From positions 1 through 64,000 of the forward strand of contig JAJTUP010000013.1 of the NCBI GenBank assembly GCA_021399435.1: 64,000 bases of DNA. The letters are read 5' to 3'. A program made the position numbers and the translations under genes. The notes beneath the pieces were generated by a model. The model was not told where the DNA came from. It saw only the letters and a program-made list of their open reading frames with translations, and made no database searches. Positions 34,151 through 45,883 of this stretch are shown here, piece by piece. Within the stretch, counting starts at the first letter, position 1. Each line of letters starts with the position of its first letter. Source of the stretch: Diaporthe sp. PMI_573. Its lineage: Eukaryota > Ascomycota > Sordariomycetes > Diaporthales > Diaporthaceae.

Positions 34151-34510
34151 ATGCAAAACTTGTGGAGGGATGTTAGGGTGAAGCAAGGAAAAGACTTGCT
34201 CGAAAATACGCACATCTCCACGCTCGAATTGATCGAATACGTGCTGCCAGCCGATGTTTCTGAGGCGCAAAAGAGCCGCACGCTCAGTGCGAGGAGCTGG
34301 GACGTGGGCGCCGCTCACGTTAATCTGGTTGTGCAGGGTCTTGATGAGATTGTGGAGAAAGTTAAGGCCGAGGGTTGGAACCTCTATAGTGGTGTCTTCA
34401 CCGTTCCCCGAGAGTCGCCAGATCCAAAGGCAAGAGGCCAGAGGGTGTGCTATCTGAGAGGGCCTGATGGCGAGATGGTGGAGTTGACGGAGGTTCCAGA
34501 GGAGCTATGA
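34151..34510 (+). pseudogene. Truncated VOC/glyoxalase-like protein
   Basis: The 120 residues from the ATG at 34151 match the second half of vicinal-oxygen-chelate (glyoxalase-fold) proteins: a RSWDVGAAHVNLVVQGLDEIV block, then RVCYLRGPDGEMVELTEVPE at the C-terminus with the metal-ligand Glu position retained. The first beta-alpha-beta unit, which carries the other metal ligand, is missing; the frame is open upstream only to about 34091 and offers no better ATG. It may be a 5'-truncated remnant, or a gene whose first exon I could not find in 33980-34150. Confidence 0.5.
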
Positions 34511-34952
34511 CGGGAGCGATCTGCACAGTGCAGCATAGTTTTCGCCCGTTGCGTGATACGGGAACTAGTGGAAAACCCAGTTAAAGTACCTAAATGTATG
34601 CCTATACTGGGGCTTCTTTATCGTTGGCGGTTTCTCTTCCCTACTATGACAAAGACTCAACCGTGTACTATTTTCGTGGAGCATTGGCGTGCTTTGTTAT
34701 GGAAAAGAATGCCTTGTAGTTCGGATGGTATTTCTGGATGAATCATCCAATCTCTTTGAATGGATGCAACAATGAACATGCTCTGATATATCAGGTCCAC
34801 GGCAGCAGACCAATGGGCCGATCGGCGGACTCCCATGGCACTATACACAACCACAACGATCAAATACAGCGCACAACGTACTTCACTTCTAAACTCACCG
34901 CTACTGGAGACCAGAATTTACCACTGAAACTACTGGAACATTTAGTAGGAAA

Positions 34953-36008
34953 ATGGCCTCAAAAAAAGAACAAGAGCCTGTCTTAGGTGCTTATTACAGC
35001 GCTGAAGCGCTTGCCGCACATGTTAGACACGAGGACGACGACGAGCAAAGCAGCGAAGAGCGAAGCAGCCATGATAGTGACAGCGAGGGAGAGGTCTTCA
35101 AGAAGCTCAAAAGAAAGCACGTTACCAGAAACGTGGAGCCAGTCTCAGTCATCAAGCCGGAGGTGGAGTATCAGACCAAGGTTCCCAGCCGGTCGACAAT
35201 AATCGCGAACATCAGCCAGAGGAGAATGGACCAAGTGCCAGTGACAGAAACTGACCGCACAGATATATGCCTTCCATGTGGACTGGATACATCGTCCTAT
35301 CTAGACCTAAGCCTGCAAGAGCTCCCATGTGGGCACCGGTGGTGTAAGAGATGCCTGGCAAGAACCTTCAAGTTCGCCATCGTCAACAATACATTTCACA
35401 GGTTTCAGTGCTGTACTGAGAAACAGATTCCACTGAAATACTTCAAGGAGATCCTTGAGAAAAAACCGCACCCGAAGCCAGAGTTTGAGCCGGGCTATGA
35501 GCCGGGCTCACATATGGACATCGCTCTCCCGGATGAGCAGGAAGCCCCCACATTTGCTGAAAGTCGAGACTTCAATCCACTCCGGGTTTCTCAGACCGTG
35601 AGGAAAGAATCAGAAATATTTATCAACAATAGCGACTGGAACGCGTACTTGGAAAAGCTAGAAGAGTTCGAGACACGGCCCAGAGACAAGCTTTATTGCT
35701 ACCGCAAGCTTTGTGGTAGCTTCATCCCTATGGAAGACAGGACCAGGGCCAGGGCCACTTGTCCACAATGCCAGCGGGTCACATGCTGTCGGTGCCGCAA
35801 AGGCTGGCACACGCACCGGAGCCAGGATGGGAAATGTGACGCCGGCAAGGACAGGATGACGGTGGTTACCAATGACCGCAAGCTGATAGTCATGGCTAGG
35901 CGGAAAGGTTGGAAACGCTGTCCCCGCTGCAGGATGTTCGTAGAGAAGATCAGGGGAGGATGCTCGAGTGTTTATTGTCGCTGTGGCAGGCATTTCTTCT
36001 ACAGCTAG
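34953..36008 (+). CDS. RBR-type E3 ubiquitin ligase-like protein, short C-terminus
   Basis: A 351-residue protein with the RING-IBR-RING layout of RBR ubiquitin ligases. RING1 begins ICLPCG at about residue 104, with ELPCGHRWCKRC and FQCCTEKQIPL. The IBR part has CYRKLCGSFI, CPQC, CCRCRKGWHTH and KC. RING2 has CPRCRMFVEKIRGGCSSVYCRCGRHFFYS and then stops at TAG (36006-36008). In active RBR enzymes the catalytic Cys lies in RING2; here the segment after CxCG reads HFFYS where relatives usually have F-C-Y-x-C, and the final zinc-ligand pair is absent. The N-terminus has an acidic Asp/Glu/Ser stretch (residues 28-48). No intron is needed. The protein may be a non-catalytic relative or a slightly shortened gene. 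Confidence 0.7.
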   Translation: MASKKEQEPVLGAYYSAEALAAHVRHEDDDEQSSEERSSHDSDSEGEVFKKLKRKHVTRNVEPVSVIKPEVEYQTKVPSRSTIIANISQRRMDQVPVTETDRTDICLPCGLDTSSYLDLSLQELPCGHRWCKRCLARTFKFAIVNNTFHRFQCCTEKQIPLKYFKEILEKKPHPKPEFEPGYEPGSHMDIALPDEQEAPTFAESRDFNPLRVSQTVRKESEIFINNSDWNAYLEKLEEFETRPRDKLYCYRKLCGSFIPMEDRTRARATCPQCQRVTCCRCRKGWHTHRSQDGKCDAGKDRMTVVTNDRKLIVMARRKGWKRCPRCRMFVEKIRGGCSSVYCRCGRHFFYS

Positions 36009-38267
36009 AGGCATGATCTCGAGATATACTAATGGGATATTCATGGATTTTAGATCATTCTCATACATCAACTCTAGAACAAGGCCTGGTGCTTACCCTA
36101 GGCTAATCTTGCGTGGAAATCAACGGAAGTCATGCGTTCCTATGTTTTTTTTTTTCACATTGGTCATATCACTATTTTCAACGAACAATCTTTGCTGCAG
36201 GTGATCTCTGGTGAAGACTTTCATTGATTAATTTCTTGGACAAGTGATAAAGTGTATGTAACAGTAGATGACTTTGCCATAATAGTTGTGTGTTTTGACC
36301 AGCACCAACAGCCTCTGGGCACCGAGCGTCATGTTTATCGTGCAACATGAACGAACATCACTAATCGGCTACGAACAGGCCAGGGCGGAGACCTTGGCGC
36401 AAGGACGGCTTCTTTGGGGCTGGGAAGCGATTCCCTTGGGAAGGCGGTTCGCACGGACTGGCACCCAGGCCGTCGAATGGGATCGACGCTCCCAACGCGG
36501 CTTCTAGCAGACGTTGCGCTCCAGCTGGGCACACGATGTTCAGCGGGTAAGACATGATTCCATCAGGCAAACTCCTTAGTAGGCAGGCTCCAGACAGGAA
36601 CGGGTATCTCTATTTGCCACCGGACAGGAGACGTAATATCAGTCATGTCATTTGGGTGGCTTGCGTACTTTTAGAGGCCGCGGAAATTCATATGCACAAA
36701 CGGCTAATCACCAAATCTCCAGGTGGATTTCAATCCAATTTCTGGTGATACTGCAGCATCAGAAAGCGTACGTACGTTGCTTTGTGTCTTCATTCCTGGA
36801 ACGAAGAGGCCACTCACTCTATGGGGGCCAAACAACACTGCGGAGGTGTGGGTGCATCCATTCTCTTCTGTAGTTCAACATCCAGCCCGATACGCACCAG
36901 TGGACGCCACTGTCAAAGTCCTGGTTCATCCCAGCGATTGAATATGGTAAATCCACCCGGATGGACAATGAAGACCTCAACGGTGGGGTCACGATAGCAT
37001 TCTACATGTAGGTCTGGTGGCTTGAGAGACACGACTTTGCCGCCCCATGATGCTAACCATGGCAAACAAATACTGCATCTGGGTCTTCCTGGACTCGTGC
37101 ATCATCCTTCTTTGTGATATGTGTTCCCTGTCCCGTATTCCAATGCAGTGAGCTCTTTCTGGAGCACTTCAGGGGGCAGAACGTTGACGATCAATCCAAC
37201 ACAAGCAACTTGGAGCTTGGGAACCCAAGGGCTTGGCTAGCTGGTACCAAACGCACTGACCACAGGAAAGACATCGGTGATTCGAGAAGGCTGTCAGGCC
37301 GTACGCAAGCCGGAACCCTGCTAGCCACCGGGGCTTACCCCTAGCTGCAGCTGCAGGGGAACGGAGATGCTTAATCAGACATGGTCATTAACAGGGGCAC
37401 GCCAATGAAAGGATGCATTCAGGCAAGGAATACTCGCTTCATCATGCAATCCACATGCCCTCTAAAAAAGCCACCCGTTCCATGTGGGATTGATGGCATT
37501 CACCGGGCAGTCTAGGCGCGCTGGGAAAAGCGAACCTCCGGAATCATCGACGTTTGACAGGAAGTCAATCCCGGGAAAGACGAACTTTGATACGTGGGAT
37601 CGGGAAGCTTACCTGCAGGCATGCTATGTCCAGGTCGTCTTGTCCTGCGCTACTTTTTCTCGAGGTCGCCCGCCCGCCCCCCCAAGACTTCTCCGCTCCT
37701 CGTCAATATCAGGCTAAATGGTTGACAAGAGAAAAGAAGCCCCTGAGATGTTTCACCAGAAATGTCTTCTTGAGACCACCGTAATGAGCGTCGAAATAGA
37801 CTCCTTCTTAAGGTTTGACAGCCGGCGTGTGCCGTTTCGTCGCGCGTGACTGCCATCGTGCAAGTTAGGCTTCGACCCCGACGGCGTGCCGCGCACGGGT
37901 TGCTTCTAGCAGACTGATCTAGGCTCCTTTCCCAGTATTGGCATCTGATAATCCGTCGAGGTTCTAGTCCGAAACCATGCTGCTTGACCGGCTGTGGTAA
38001 ACACGCTGTGCCTCCACGGTTCGGTCGCCATCGATTGATGCTAGTTCCGAACCCAACACCGGGGATCAGGCCGGACCAATTCTCTGGGAAGGCCGATGCT
38101 ACCTTGGACTTGCACACCGACATCTGGAGCCTGTCCACCTCTTAAAAGCAAGCCCCTCGACTTCCCATATCCTTGGGAACCTTTCACATGAGGCCATGAG
38201 GCGTACTTCGCTTCTTCACACACCTCATCTCCTCGGTGGCACAAGGTGCCCATGCCCACAGCTGGAA
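36009..38267. other. Region without a supported gene
   Basis: Short open frames only. On the minus strand at about 36945-37070 the frame WGGKVVSLKPP...FIVHPGGFTIFNRWDE has coding-like codon use and then meets TGA, so a decayed gene is possible. I recognise no family. The right end is the promoter of the receptor gene. Confidence 0.4.
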
Positions 38268-40154
38268 ATGAAGACTGCGAACTCCATCCTCATCCTGCTT
38301 CACCTCCTGACTGCAAGTGTCACAGCTCAGCCATCTCTCGCTGAAGTAGTTGCGGAGTTGCCTAGCTGTGCTGTGAGTTTGTACCTTTCTAGGATGTTGT
38401 GGATCCTGTTCTCGCTGACATACTGCGTGTCAAGCTGAACTGCCTGGTCACAGCCATTTCGAACTCACCTTGTACCCTGACCGACTTACATTGCACATGC
38501 TCGAATGCGAAACTCAACGCTGAGGCTGAAGTATGCGGTCTTATCAACTGCTCCACCAGGGAGGGACTGAGTGAGCAAGATACATCTTTTTGGTTGCAAT
38601 TTATATGGACTCGGGTATTGACACGACGCAACAACTAGGAGCAAAGAACCTCACAGAGACGCTGTGCGACAACAAAGCCCCACGAGACGAGAGTCTTGTC
38701 CCTGTCTTCTCTGGTTTTCTTGCTCTTGCTGGTATTGCTGTCTTCCTGAGATTGGTAGCCCGGTACGTAACTCTGTGTTTCTTCTGGTGGGATGATCTCT
38801 GCATATTCCTCGCCTTTGTAAGTGCCAGCTCCGAATCCCGCCCTTCTCTGAACCCAACGGGTTAAGCAGACGAAAACAAAGAAGAGAACGAACAGCAAAA
38901 TAAGCTGATCTGCCCAAAAATAGTCTGGCTGTGCCGCCTTCGCCGCAACAAACATTCGCGCCGCTGCCCTCGGGATGGGCACCGACGTGTGGGATGTGCC
39001 TTTTGACGACATAACGTGGCTTCTGCTCATATTCTGGGTCAACATGGGCCTGTACGCTGTAACGAGGGGCCTTATCCGCGCATCCATCATCTTTTTCTAC
39101 CGTAAGCATCACTCTTCTCCTTTTACGGATCCCTTATCTTTCATATTTGATGTTTTGGAATGTTCCGGGATGCAGCACTTTAGGCTCCGTAGCAGGTCAC
39201 TAACAGCCACAAGTGCGCATCTTCCCGCGCACCTCAAACTACACGATCTACCGTCTAGTCTTTTGGACGGGCGTCCTCAACGCCGTCCACATTACGTCTT
39301 TCACCCTCGCCGTCATTCTGCAGTGTCAGCCCACGCGCTTCTTCTGGTACCAGTGGGACAAGCAGGGCCCGGTGCAGGGCCACTGCGGAAATGCCAATGC
39401 TTTGGCGTGGGCCGCCGCCGGGGCTGGGATTGCACTGGATTTGTGGCTCATTGCGCTTCCTTGGCCCGGGATTTGGAAGTTGAACCTCAGCTGGAGGAGA
39501 AAGATGTTCGCGGGCATCATGTTGACTGTCGGTCTTGCGTGAGTATTCCCATAGCGGACGGCCCCAGGCGTCTTTGGTTGCCTCTTAGCTGACGATCATT
39601 GGCTGCAGATTTTTATTATCAGCCTTGTTAGACTGAAAACCATCAATAACTTTACGACTACAATCAACCCCAGCAGTAAGCCTCCCCAATCATCGCTCAA
39701 ACTTCCAGAGAGAGAGAGAGAGCCGCCTACTAAACAAGTACATGCAGGGGACTTTGTCGAAGTGGGGATTTGGTCTGGAATAGAGATCGATATAGGCGTG
39801 GTTTGCCCATGCCTCCCATCAATCCGCATACTGGTCGTACGCTACGCGCCACGTTGCATGGGTATGGGGAGCAGTGCAGACGAGGACGAGGACCATCCGA
39901 GCCGGCCGTCGGCGCAGAGCGGAAGTAGGCAGAGGAGGCTCCGGAAGCGCAGCTATGTCAATTTCGACGTCGATGACGGTGGCGGTGGCAGCAGCGGGAA
40001 GTCGATGCTCACTGCCGTTGCCTCCACGCCCGCGAACAGCACGTTCAGGGATAGCACCAAGAGCCCCTGGGACGAGAGCGACATCCGGCTCGGCACATTT
40101 AGAACGCAGAGCGTGGAGATTGTGGATGATGTTATGGTAGCGTCCAAGGTCTGA
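38268..40154 (+). CDS. CFEM-domain PTH11-like receptor, one frameshift
   Basis: A fungal plasma-membrane receptor of the PTH11 type, thought to sense surface or host cues. Exons: 38268-38372, 38435-38570, 38639-38817, 38924-39101, 39214-39538, 39609-39675, 39748-40154. Signal peptide (residues 1-20), then a CFEM domain with the eight expected Cys (LPSCALNCLVTAIS, CTLTDLHCTCS, VCGLINC, LC), then seven membrane segments of the rhodopsin-like fungal family, with FFWWDDLCIFLAF, FFYLRIFP and FVEVGIWSGIEIDIGVVC as typical blocks. The cytosolic tail of about 100 residues is Ser- and Gly-rich. All junctions are in phase except 39538/39609, which is off by one; one extra T in the TTTTT run at 39610-39614 would fix it and give LAFFIISLVRLK. 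This suggests a homopolymer error or a recent frameshift. Confidence 0.8.
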
Positions 40155-40632
40155 CGATGGCGGTGCGTCCGTCGGGTGCCAACGCTCTTTTGGTATGCTA
40201 CGGTTTACCAATCAATTTATTGCTAATCCTGAAACCTTTCTCGTAAGCTCAAAGACTATATTTGGAAGTGACCCCCTGCTCGTGGACGTTATTGACCGTA
40301 ACCAACCTATCACATCACATCACAAAATTGCGGAACCATTGCGGACGACTCTTTCCCGCAGCTTCCAATCCCAGTCTCCCGACAGCTGCTTGATCAAAGG
40401 CGCCTGGAGCGTTGCCTGGAGCGTTGCCTGGAGGTGCATGCTCGTTCGGAGTGAGACGAGGAAGCCTGCATTATTCTTGTTCCGACTCCTTCCCGCCCGA
40501 GTATCACCCATGGAATGCTCGTGGATACTGAGGTTCACATTTTACTTTTTTTTTCCTTCTTGCTGTTATTGCAATTCTATCCGGAGGTATCTACCAACAT
40601 GTTACGCCAATCGAATCCCATTTCCCACAATA
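40155..40632. other. Convergent intergenic region
   Basis: 3' ends of the receptor and aldo-keto reductase genes face each other. A tandem duplication of GGAGCGTTGCCT occurs near 40405-40430. No gene seen. Confidence 0.5.
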
Positions 40633-41830
40633 CTAGACCACAACAACCTTGTTGGAGGCAATCTTCTCCTTCTCGTCGTCCCAGATGTTGATGTCCCACT
40701 TAGGGTTGTCTATACAAGCACTGGGGTCAGCATACCCCGTCGCACGGTGTTGGGAGGTGCGACTATTCCTATGACGGAGGGTAACTCACAGGTAGCGGGG
40801 ACGTTGAAGCGCTGGTACTCCTTGCCGCCGATCTCGTTGATTTGCTTGACCTCGTCGTCATCGAGCTTGATCTCCTGGAAGTTGGCGGCGATGCGGCTGG
40901 GGGTGACGGACTTGGGGATGACGCTGTGGCCTCCGACCTGGGACCAGGCCAGGATGACCTGGGCGCCGGTGGCGTTGTGCTTCTTGGCGATGGCCTCGGC
41001 GGTGGGGTGGGTGATGAGAAGGGGCAAGCCGAAGCTGTTGTTGCCGAAGGCAGAGTAGGCGGTGATGTGGATGCCCTTCTCCTTGGCGTAGGGGATGAGG
41101 GTGTCGTTCTGGTTCAGGCGGGGGTGGCGCTCAACCTGGTTGACGGAGGGGCGGACGCCGCTGGCCTCCTCGACGGCCTTGAGGTGCTCGACGGTGAAGT
41201 TGGAGACGCCAATGTTCCTGGCCTTGCTCTTGGGGAGCGCGACCAGGGCCTTCCACGTGTCGACCAGGGAGACGCCGTTGTCGAGGGCAACCTCGCCCTG
41301 CTTCTCCTTGTGCTTGGGGAAGAGCACCTCACCGATGGCGCCCTCCAGGGGGAAGGCGACGGGCCAGTGGATGAGGTAGAGGTCGAGGTAGTCGAGCTGC
41401 AGCTCGGCGAGCGTGTCGTCGAGGGCCTTCTCGACGTGCTCGGGGCGGTGGGCGTTGTTCCACAGCTTGGAGGTGATGAAGAGGTCCTCACGCTTGATGC
41501 CAAAGTCCTTGATGCCCTTGTGCAGGCCCTCGGCGACCTCCTTCTGGTTCTCGTAGATCTTGGCCAGGTCCAGGTGGCGGTAGCCGGCCTTCAGCGCCTC
41601 ATAGATGCCGACCGACACCTCACCGGGCTTTGACTGCCATGTGCCGTAACCGAGAGTGCTGTTGAGCGCGAGGACGGGCCGTATGTCAGCGACGAGGACT
41701 TGTTCCCAGTCCCCAAGACCCAAGTGAGACAGGTGGCGTTGTCGATCAGGGACTGGTCTGGACGGGGGGGGGGGACAACTCACGGGATCTCGTCGCCGGA
41801 TAGAAGCTTGGCCTTGGTACCGAAAGACAT
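40633..41830 (-). CDS. Aldo-keto reductase
   Basis: A cytosolic NADPH-dependent aldo-keto reductase that would reduce sugars, glycerol-type or xenobiotic aldehydes to alcohols. Exons 41784-41830, 40790-41658 and 40633-40709 are all in phase and give 330 residues, the usual size. The catalytic tetrad is complete: Asp46 and Tyr51 in HLDLAKIY, Lys80 in ITSKLWNN, His113 in LIHWPVA. The cofactor-binding C-terminal region has [15 protein letters not shown]. The C-terminal exon ([17 protein letters not shown]) matches the long loop found in xylose-reductase and GCY1-like members, so xylose or glycerol metabolism is plausible, but the substrate cannot be read from sequence. Codon use is strongly biased to C and G, suggesting high expression. 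Intron 1 holds an 11-base poly(C/G) run. Confidence 0.9.
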
Positions 41831-43105
41831 GTTGCAGGACTTGGGATTGACGTTGTTTCTTGTGGCTGAGGAGGGCAGGATGTTGTGAGTCGGTGTAGAG
41901 TAGGACGAGAATCAGGAGACCAGAAGCAGTGACCCCTCGTCTGTTTGCTTTCGCTCAAGAAGGGAAACAACTTTATAACTCAATGAGGGGCTCGCATGAC
42001 GGCATGGTCATGGCCCATAATTCTGCTGCCCCTCCCCCTCATTCTCTTTCCATCAAGGTCCCGACCCACACGAGCAATGTCGAAATCGCGCCGATGGTGG
42101 AGCACAAACGCTTCCCACGTCTCAATCATCGCTGCTGAGTCAATTCCTGCACGGTTCGTGATTGGTGAGCGTATTGAATCCGGCGGCATTAGCGCCTGGG
42201 GCGCCCTGGATCGGGCCAGTTCAGCCCGAGCTTTTCTAGGGATTTTTTCCGTCAAATCCACCCGCGTGGCCTAGTTCCAACAAGACCAGAAGGTCTGCTG
42301 TGGCAGACTACCTTGCATGTACGCCCAGGTCTCGGACTGGGTCAAGCATATATCACGGTCAATATCCGCTCGTTCTCTTGTGCTGCTGTGTCGTTTCTGC
42401 AAGCTGAACTTGAAGCGCTTGGGTCGGCTACTGGAACACAACACAGTCACGAGGCGAACACACACCAATATGGTGCACTCTGCAACTAAACGTATTGAAC
42501 CCGTCGTGATGGGCCACATTTATAGTCATCATACGTCGCGTCAATGTCTCCAATCTCGAATTTGGCTCCGTTCCGGTTCGTTTTATTCTACCGATTCTAA
42601 GTGGGCACAAACATCCTGCCTCAGCTGCTGAAGCCGGCTACGAAGGTCACAGACGCAGCAAGTTGAGTGTCTCCATCGAGCAACGCCGAAAAGTGAAAGC
42701 GGCTTCCACATCTCAAGGGTAAAATCCTCTCAAGAGCAAGATTGCCAGCGGATTCGATGTATTGTATCCATGTCTTTCCATAATTTCAGCGTAGTGTTGG
42801 AAATGCCATAACTGTATATACTCGGATGGAATTAACTTGCAGCAAGTAGTGGTATCAATGGAACCTGAATGCTTGGACTAACTAATTAGCACCTAGATAT
42901 AGCGAGCCCAGCGTCTCTTTACTTCCGCTACTCTGCCTCTAGTATTATTTGTATTATTTACATACAAGCTAGACCTGGTAATGAAACGTGCGACAGTTCA
43001 AAATAAACTAGATCGCAGCATCATGGGTGCTGACCAAATGTTGGCACTGTGAATTCCATCATGCTTAAAACACTATTTTTTTTTTGTTTTGTTCGATAGG
43101 CACAT
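41831..43105. other. Intergenic region
   Basis: Promoter side of the aldo-keto reductase and 3' side of the MFS gene. Only short open frames; no gene supported. Confidence 0.5.
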
Positions 43106-45012
43106 CTATATCTGATATTTGAAATCGCGCGCCCGATCTGTATACTTCTCTGGGATCGCGCCAACTCCCTCGCTTACTGCTTTATCCTTCCCCGCCTGAC
43201 GTCTGAGATAAATCCACCTGACCAACCACCAGCCAAGCCAGGCAAATGCCAGACATCCTAGGGACCATGCATGGCCCAGCGTAAATTCTGGAGCGGCATT
43301 TGTCTGGTAGATCTGCCCTGAAACAACACCACCGATGTTGGTCAAGGTCAATAGGATCCCCAAGCTGGCAGCCCTCTTTCCGTCGGGAGCGCAATTCCCA
43401 GACAACCAAGCACTACGTTGAACCACCCAAGCTGTTAGTTAAGTGCTCTCATAGCCAACCAGGATCCTGAGGGGTACTCATACATGTTCCCTCCGGTGCA
43501 CAGAAAACAAGCCGTGGCGATCAGATACGTGCCAAAGTACTGCAGAGCCGGTGACACTTTACAAAGAAGTATCGCGTAGCCGGTGATTCCAAAAGGGGCG
43601 CATATGATCAGTGGCAGGAAACGCTTATTGTACCTATCAGACTGTTATGTGTCAACCCCCTGGTACGGGTCTCATAGTGATGCACTTCGGAACTCTCGGG
43701 ACAAGACAGAGGGGTAACTGTAAAAAGAAAAGAATAGCGCTCACGAGCACTGCTCCGACTGCGTACACGACTGCCCCCCATATGTTGACAGGAATGACCA
43801 AGTACTGGGCTTGTACGAGGGAGTAGTGGAATCCTTCTCTGATGATAATCGGTAGGAATGTGCCAAAGCCTGACAGAAACTACATAGTCAGCCCTCATAG
43901 TCAATCTGCCTTCTATGCCTCAGGGTTGAATGGTCTCCGACTTGGTCACACTACTCACCGTATAAAATAGTCACCACCGCTATCTGTATCACGCCATGTA
44001 GCCAGCTCTTGATATCCTTTGCGGCTTCAATGATGTCCTTTTTGCCGTAATGAGAAGACCCTCCACTATACGTCTCCATCTCCTCGGCGCGCCGCCTCAT
44101 CAGCAGCCTATCCTCTGCATTTAAGAAATACGCTGTCTCAAAGTCTCTCGGAATGAGGAAAATGCAACAAGCTGCCCAGGCGACTGTGATTATGCCTTCG
44201 ATGATGTAGAGCCTGATCAAGTCTGAGCGTCAGTCCTGTTACTCAATGTGGCCGTCCCTCCCTCTGTTCTCTTCTCTTCGAAGGGGGAGAGCGAACGTAC
44301 CATCGCCAACCCGGCATATCAGCCGTTCCATTCATACCGAGCATAGCCCACGCCAGCAAACCTCCAAATGCTCCTGAGAGAGCTGACGCGACTGCAAATA
44401 TGATCAGTTACTCCCAACCCACGGAGATTATTTGCATATTTGACAATGCCGCTTACTGAAGAGGAATGAGATGCGAACCGCCAGCTCCTCGCGCTTGTAC
44501 CAGTTGCAAAGGAACAAGGTCATCGCAGGAAAGAGGCAACCTTCGAAAAGTCCTAGCAGTATACGGCACACCACGAGGGAGCCGAATGACTGAACGAAAC
44601 CTGTGCAGAGGCATACGACCCCCCAGCAGAAGGTAACACTCGGTATGACTCGGTTGAACTGGAGCCGCTTGACCAAGATTGAGGTAGGAAATTCTGCGAG
44701 GATGTAGAAAATGTAGAATACCGATACTGCGGTCTACTTTGATGTCAACAAGCCGCGCATTTCAGTACAGCAAGACATACATACATTTAGTTGAGACCCT
44801 TTTAGGCCAATGTCCGCCGACATGCCCTGGGTCGCCGCAAATCCGATGTTGCCGCGGTCCAGGTAGCTAATAAGCATCAACAGCATCAAAACTGGTGCGA
44901 TGAAACAGTCAAGCTTGCGGACGAGGGCGCTCTCGCGCCTCCGCCGTTCCTCCCCTGTCCCATCTTGTGACCTAAACTCATCATGGACAGTTTCTGGGTG
45001 TTGAATGCCCAT
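43106..45012 (-). CDS. MFS transporter, Dal5/ACS type
   Basis: A plasma-membrane major-facilitator transporter of the anion:cation symporter family that includes allantoate and nicotinate permeases. Exons: 44785-45012, 44457-44733, 44301-44391, 43959-44212, 43745-43869, 43484-43641, 43106-43431. About twelve hydrophobic segments. Family blocks include LDRGNIGFA in helix 1, FPTSILVKR, RILLGLFEGCLFPAMTLFLCNWYKREE, LYGFGTFLPIII, LSDRYNKRFLP and CAPDGKRAASLGI. Six exons join in phase; the last junction (43484/43431) is off by one base, as if one extra T were present just after the acceptor, so a single-base error or an unusual splice site is likely. The substrate is unknown. It lies on the same strand as, and 0.9 kb from, a secreted 5'-nucleotidase. 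Confidence 0.8.
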
Positions 45013-45883
45013 AATTGCCTTTTCATGTGATAATTACTCGGTCATGTCTTTTGAATTGCCGTAGATGCGGCGGTGGAAAATGAAAAGAGGTTTCACAAAA
45101 GAAAGGAGACCAACCCCACTGCCCGGGGTGAAGTCTGGGAAGTTAATTGCTTGTACGACTGCAGTTCATGACTGCCGGCGGCTTCGGCGACCTGGGCACT
45201 GCTGACTGTGTACATTAGCATTGGAGATCTTTGGGGATCACGGTGCTACAAGGCCCTTCATAACCAATGGGCTCCCTCTGCTCTAGTGTCGGAGACCGAT
45301 GGGAGCTGGATTACCCCGCTTGCTGTTGTCCAAGACAAGCATATATTGCTGTCCAGGCATATGGATCTCTGACGTGGGCCCGGATAATGTCGATGGGGGA
45401 GGAGTTGTAAGGCACCTGGGCATTAATGTTAAGCGGAGCAACAATTTACCGGTCTCAATGTAGTTTCCGGATACGCGTCCTTACTGTGATTGAGTTACAG
45501 ATTCAGTATAATTTTCAATAGATTAATGTCTTACATGTAATAAAATATAAATAGTCTATAAAAAGTATCTACTGATTCTCATAGCATAATTTGAAGTAGC
45601 AACAGTGAGTAGCGGACACATACACATCTTACGTCTTACTCCATGTTGCACGATCTAGGCAAACAAGCGAGCGCTGGAAAACCCATTACGAGGAGTTTTT
45701 GCGAGTACAGAGAAACTACAAAAGTTCACGTGTCGAGTAGTCTCTGGGCATTATGTTTGTATTACGCCCGCAGCCAAGATTGGGACTTCAATGAAGATAA
45801 ATACCAAGGAAGCTCCTTATTCGTTGATGGAGTTGCACATCCACCAGATGATTAATTTGAACTTTTGTATGGCAACATCGGGC
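45013..45883. other. Intergenic region
   Basis: No supported gene. The part from 45500 to 45600 is AT-rich. Confidence 0.5.

Noticed and set aside
40842..41633. Long open frame on the plus strand, Val/Gly/Leu/Asp-rich
   Set aside because: It is exactly antisense to the aldo-keto reductase and arises from that gene's C/G third-position bias.
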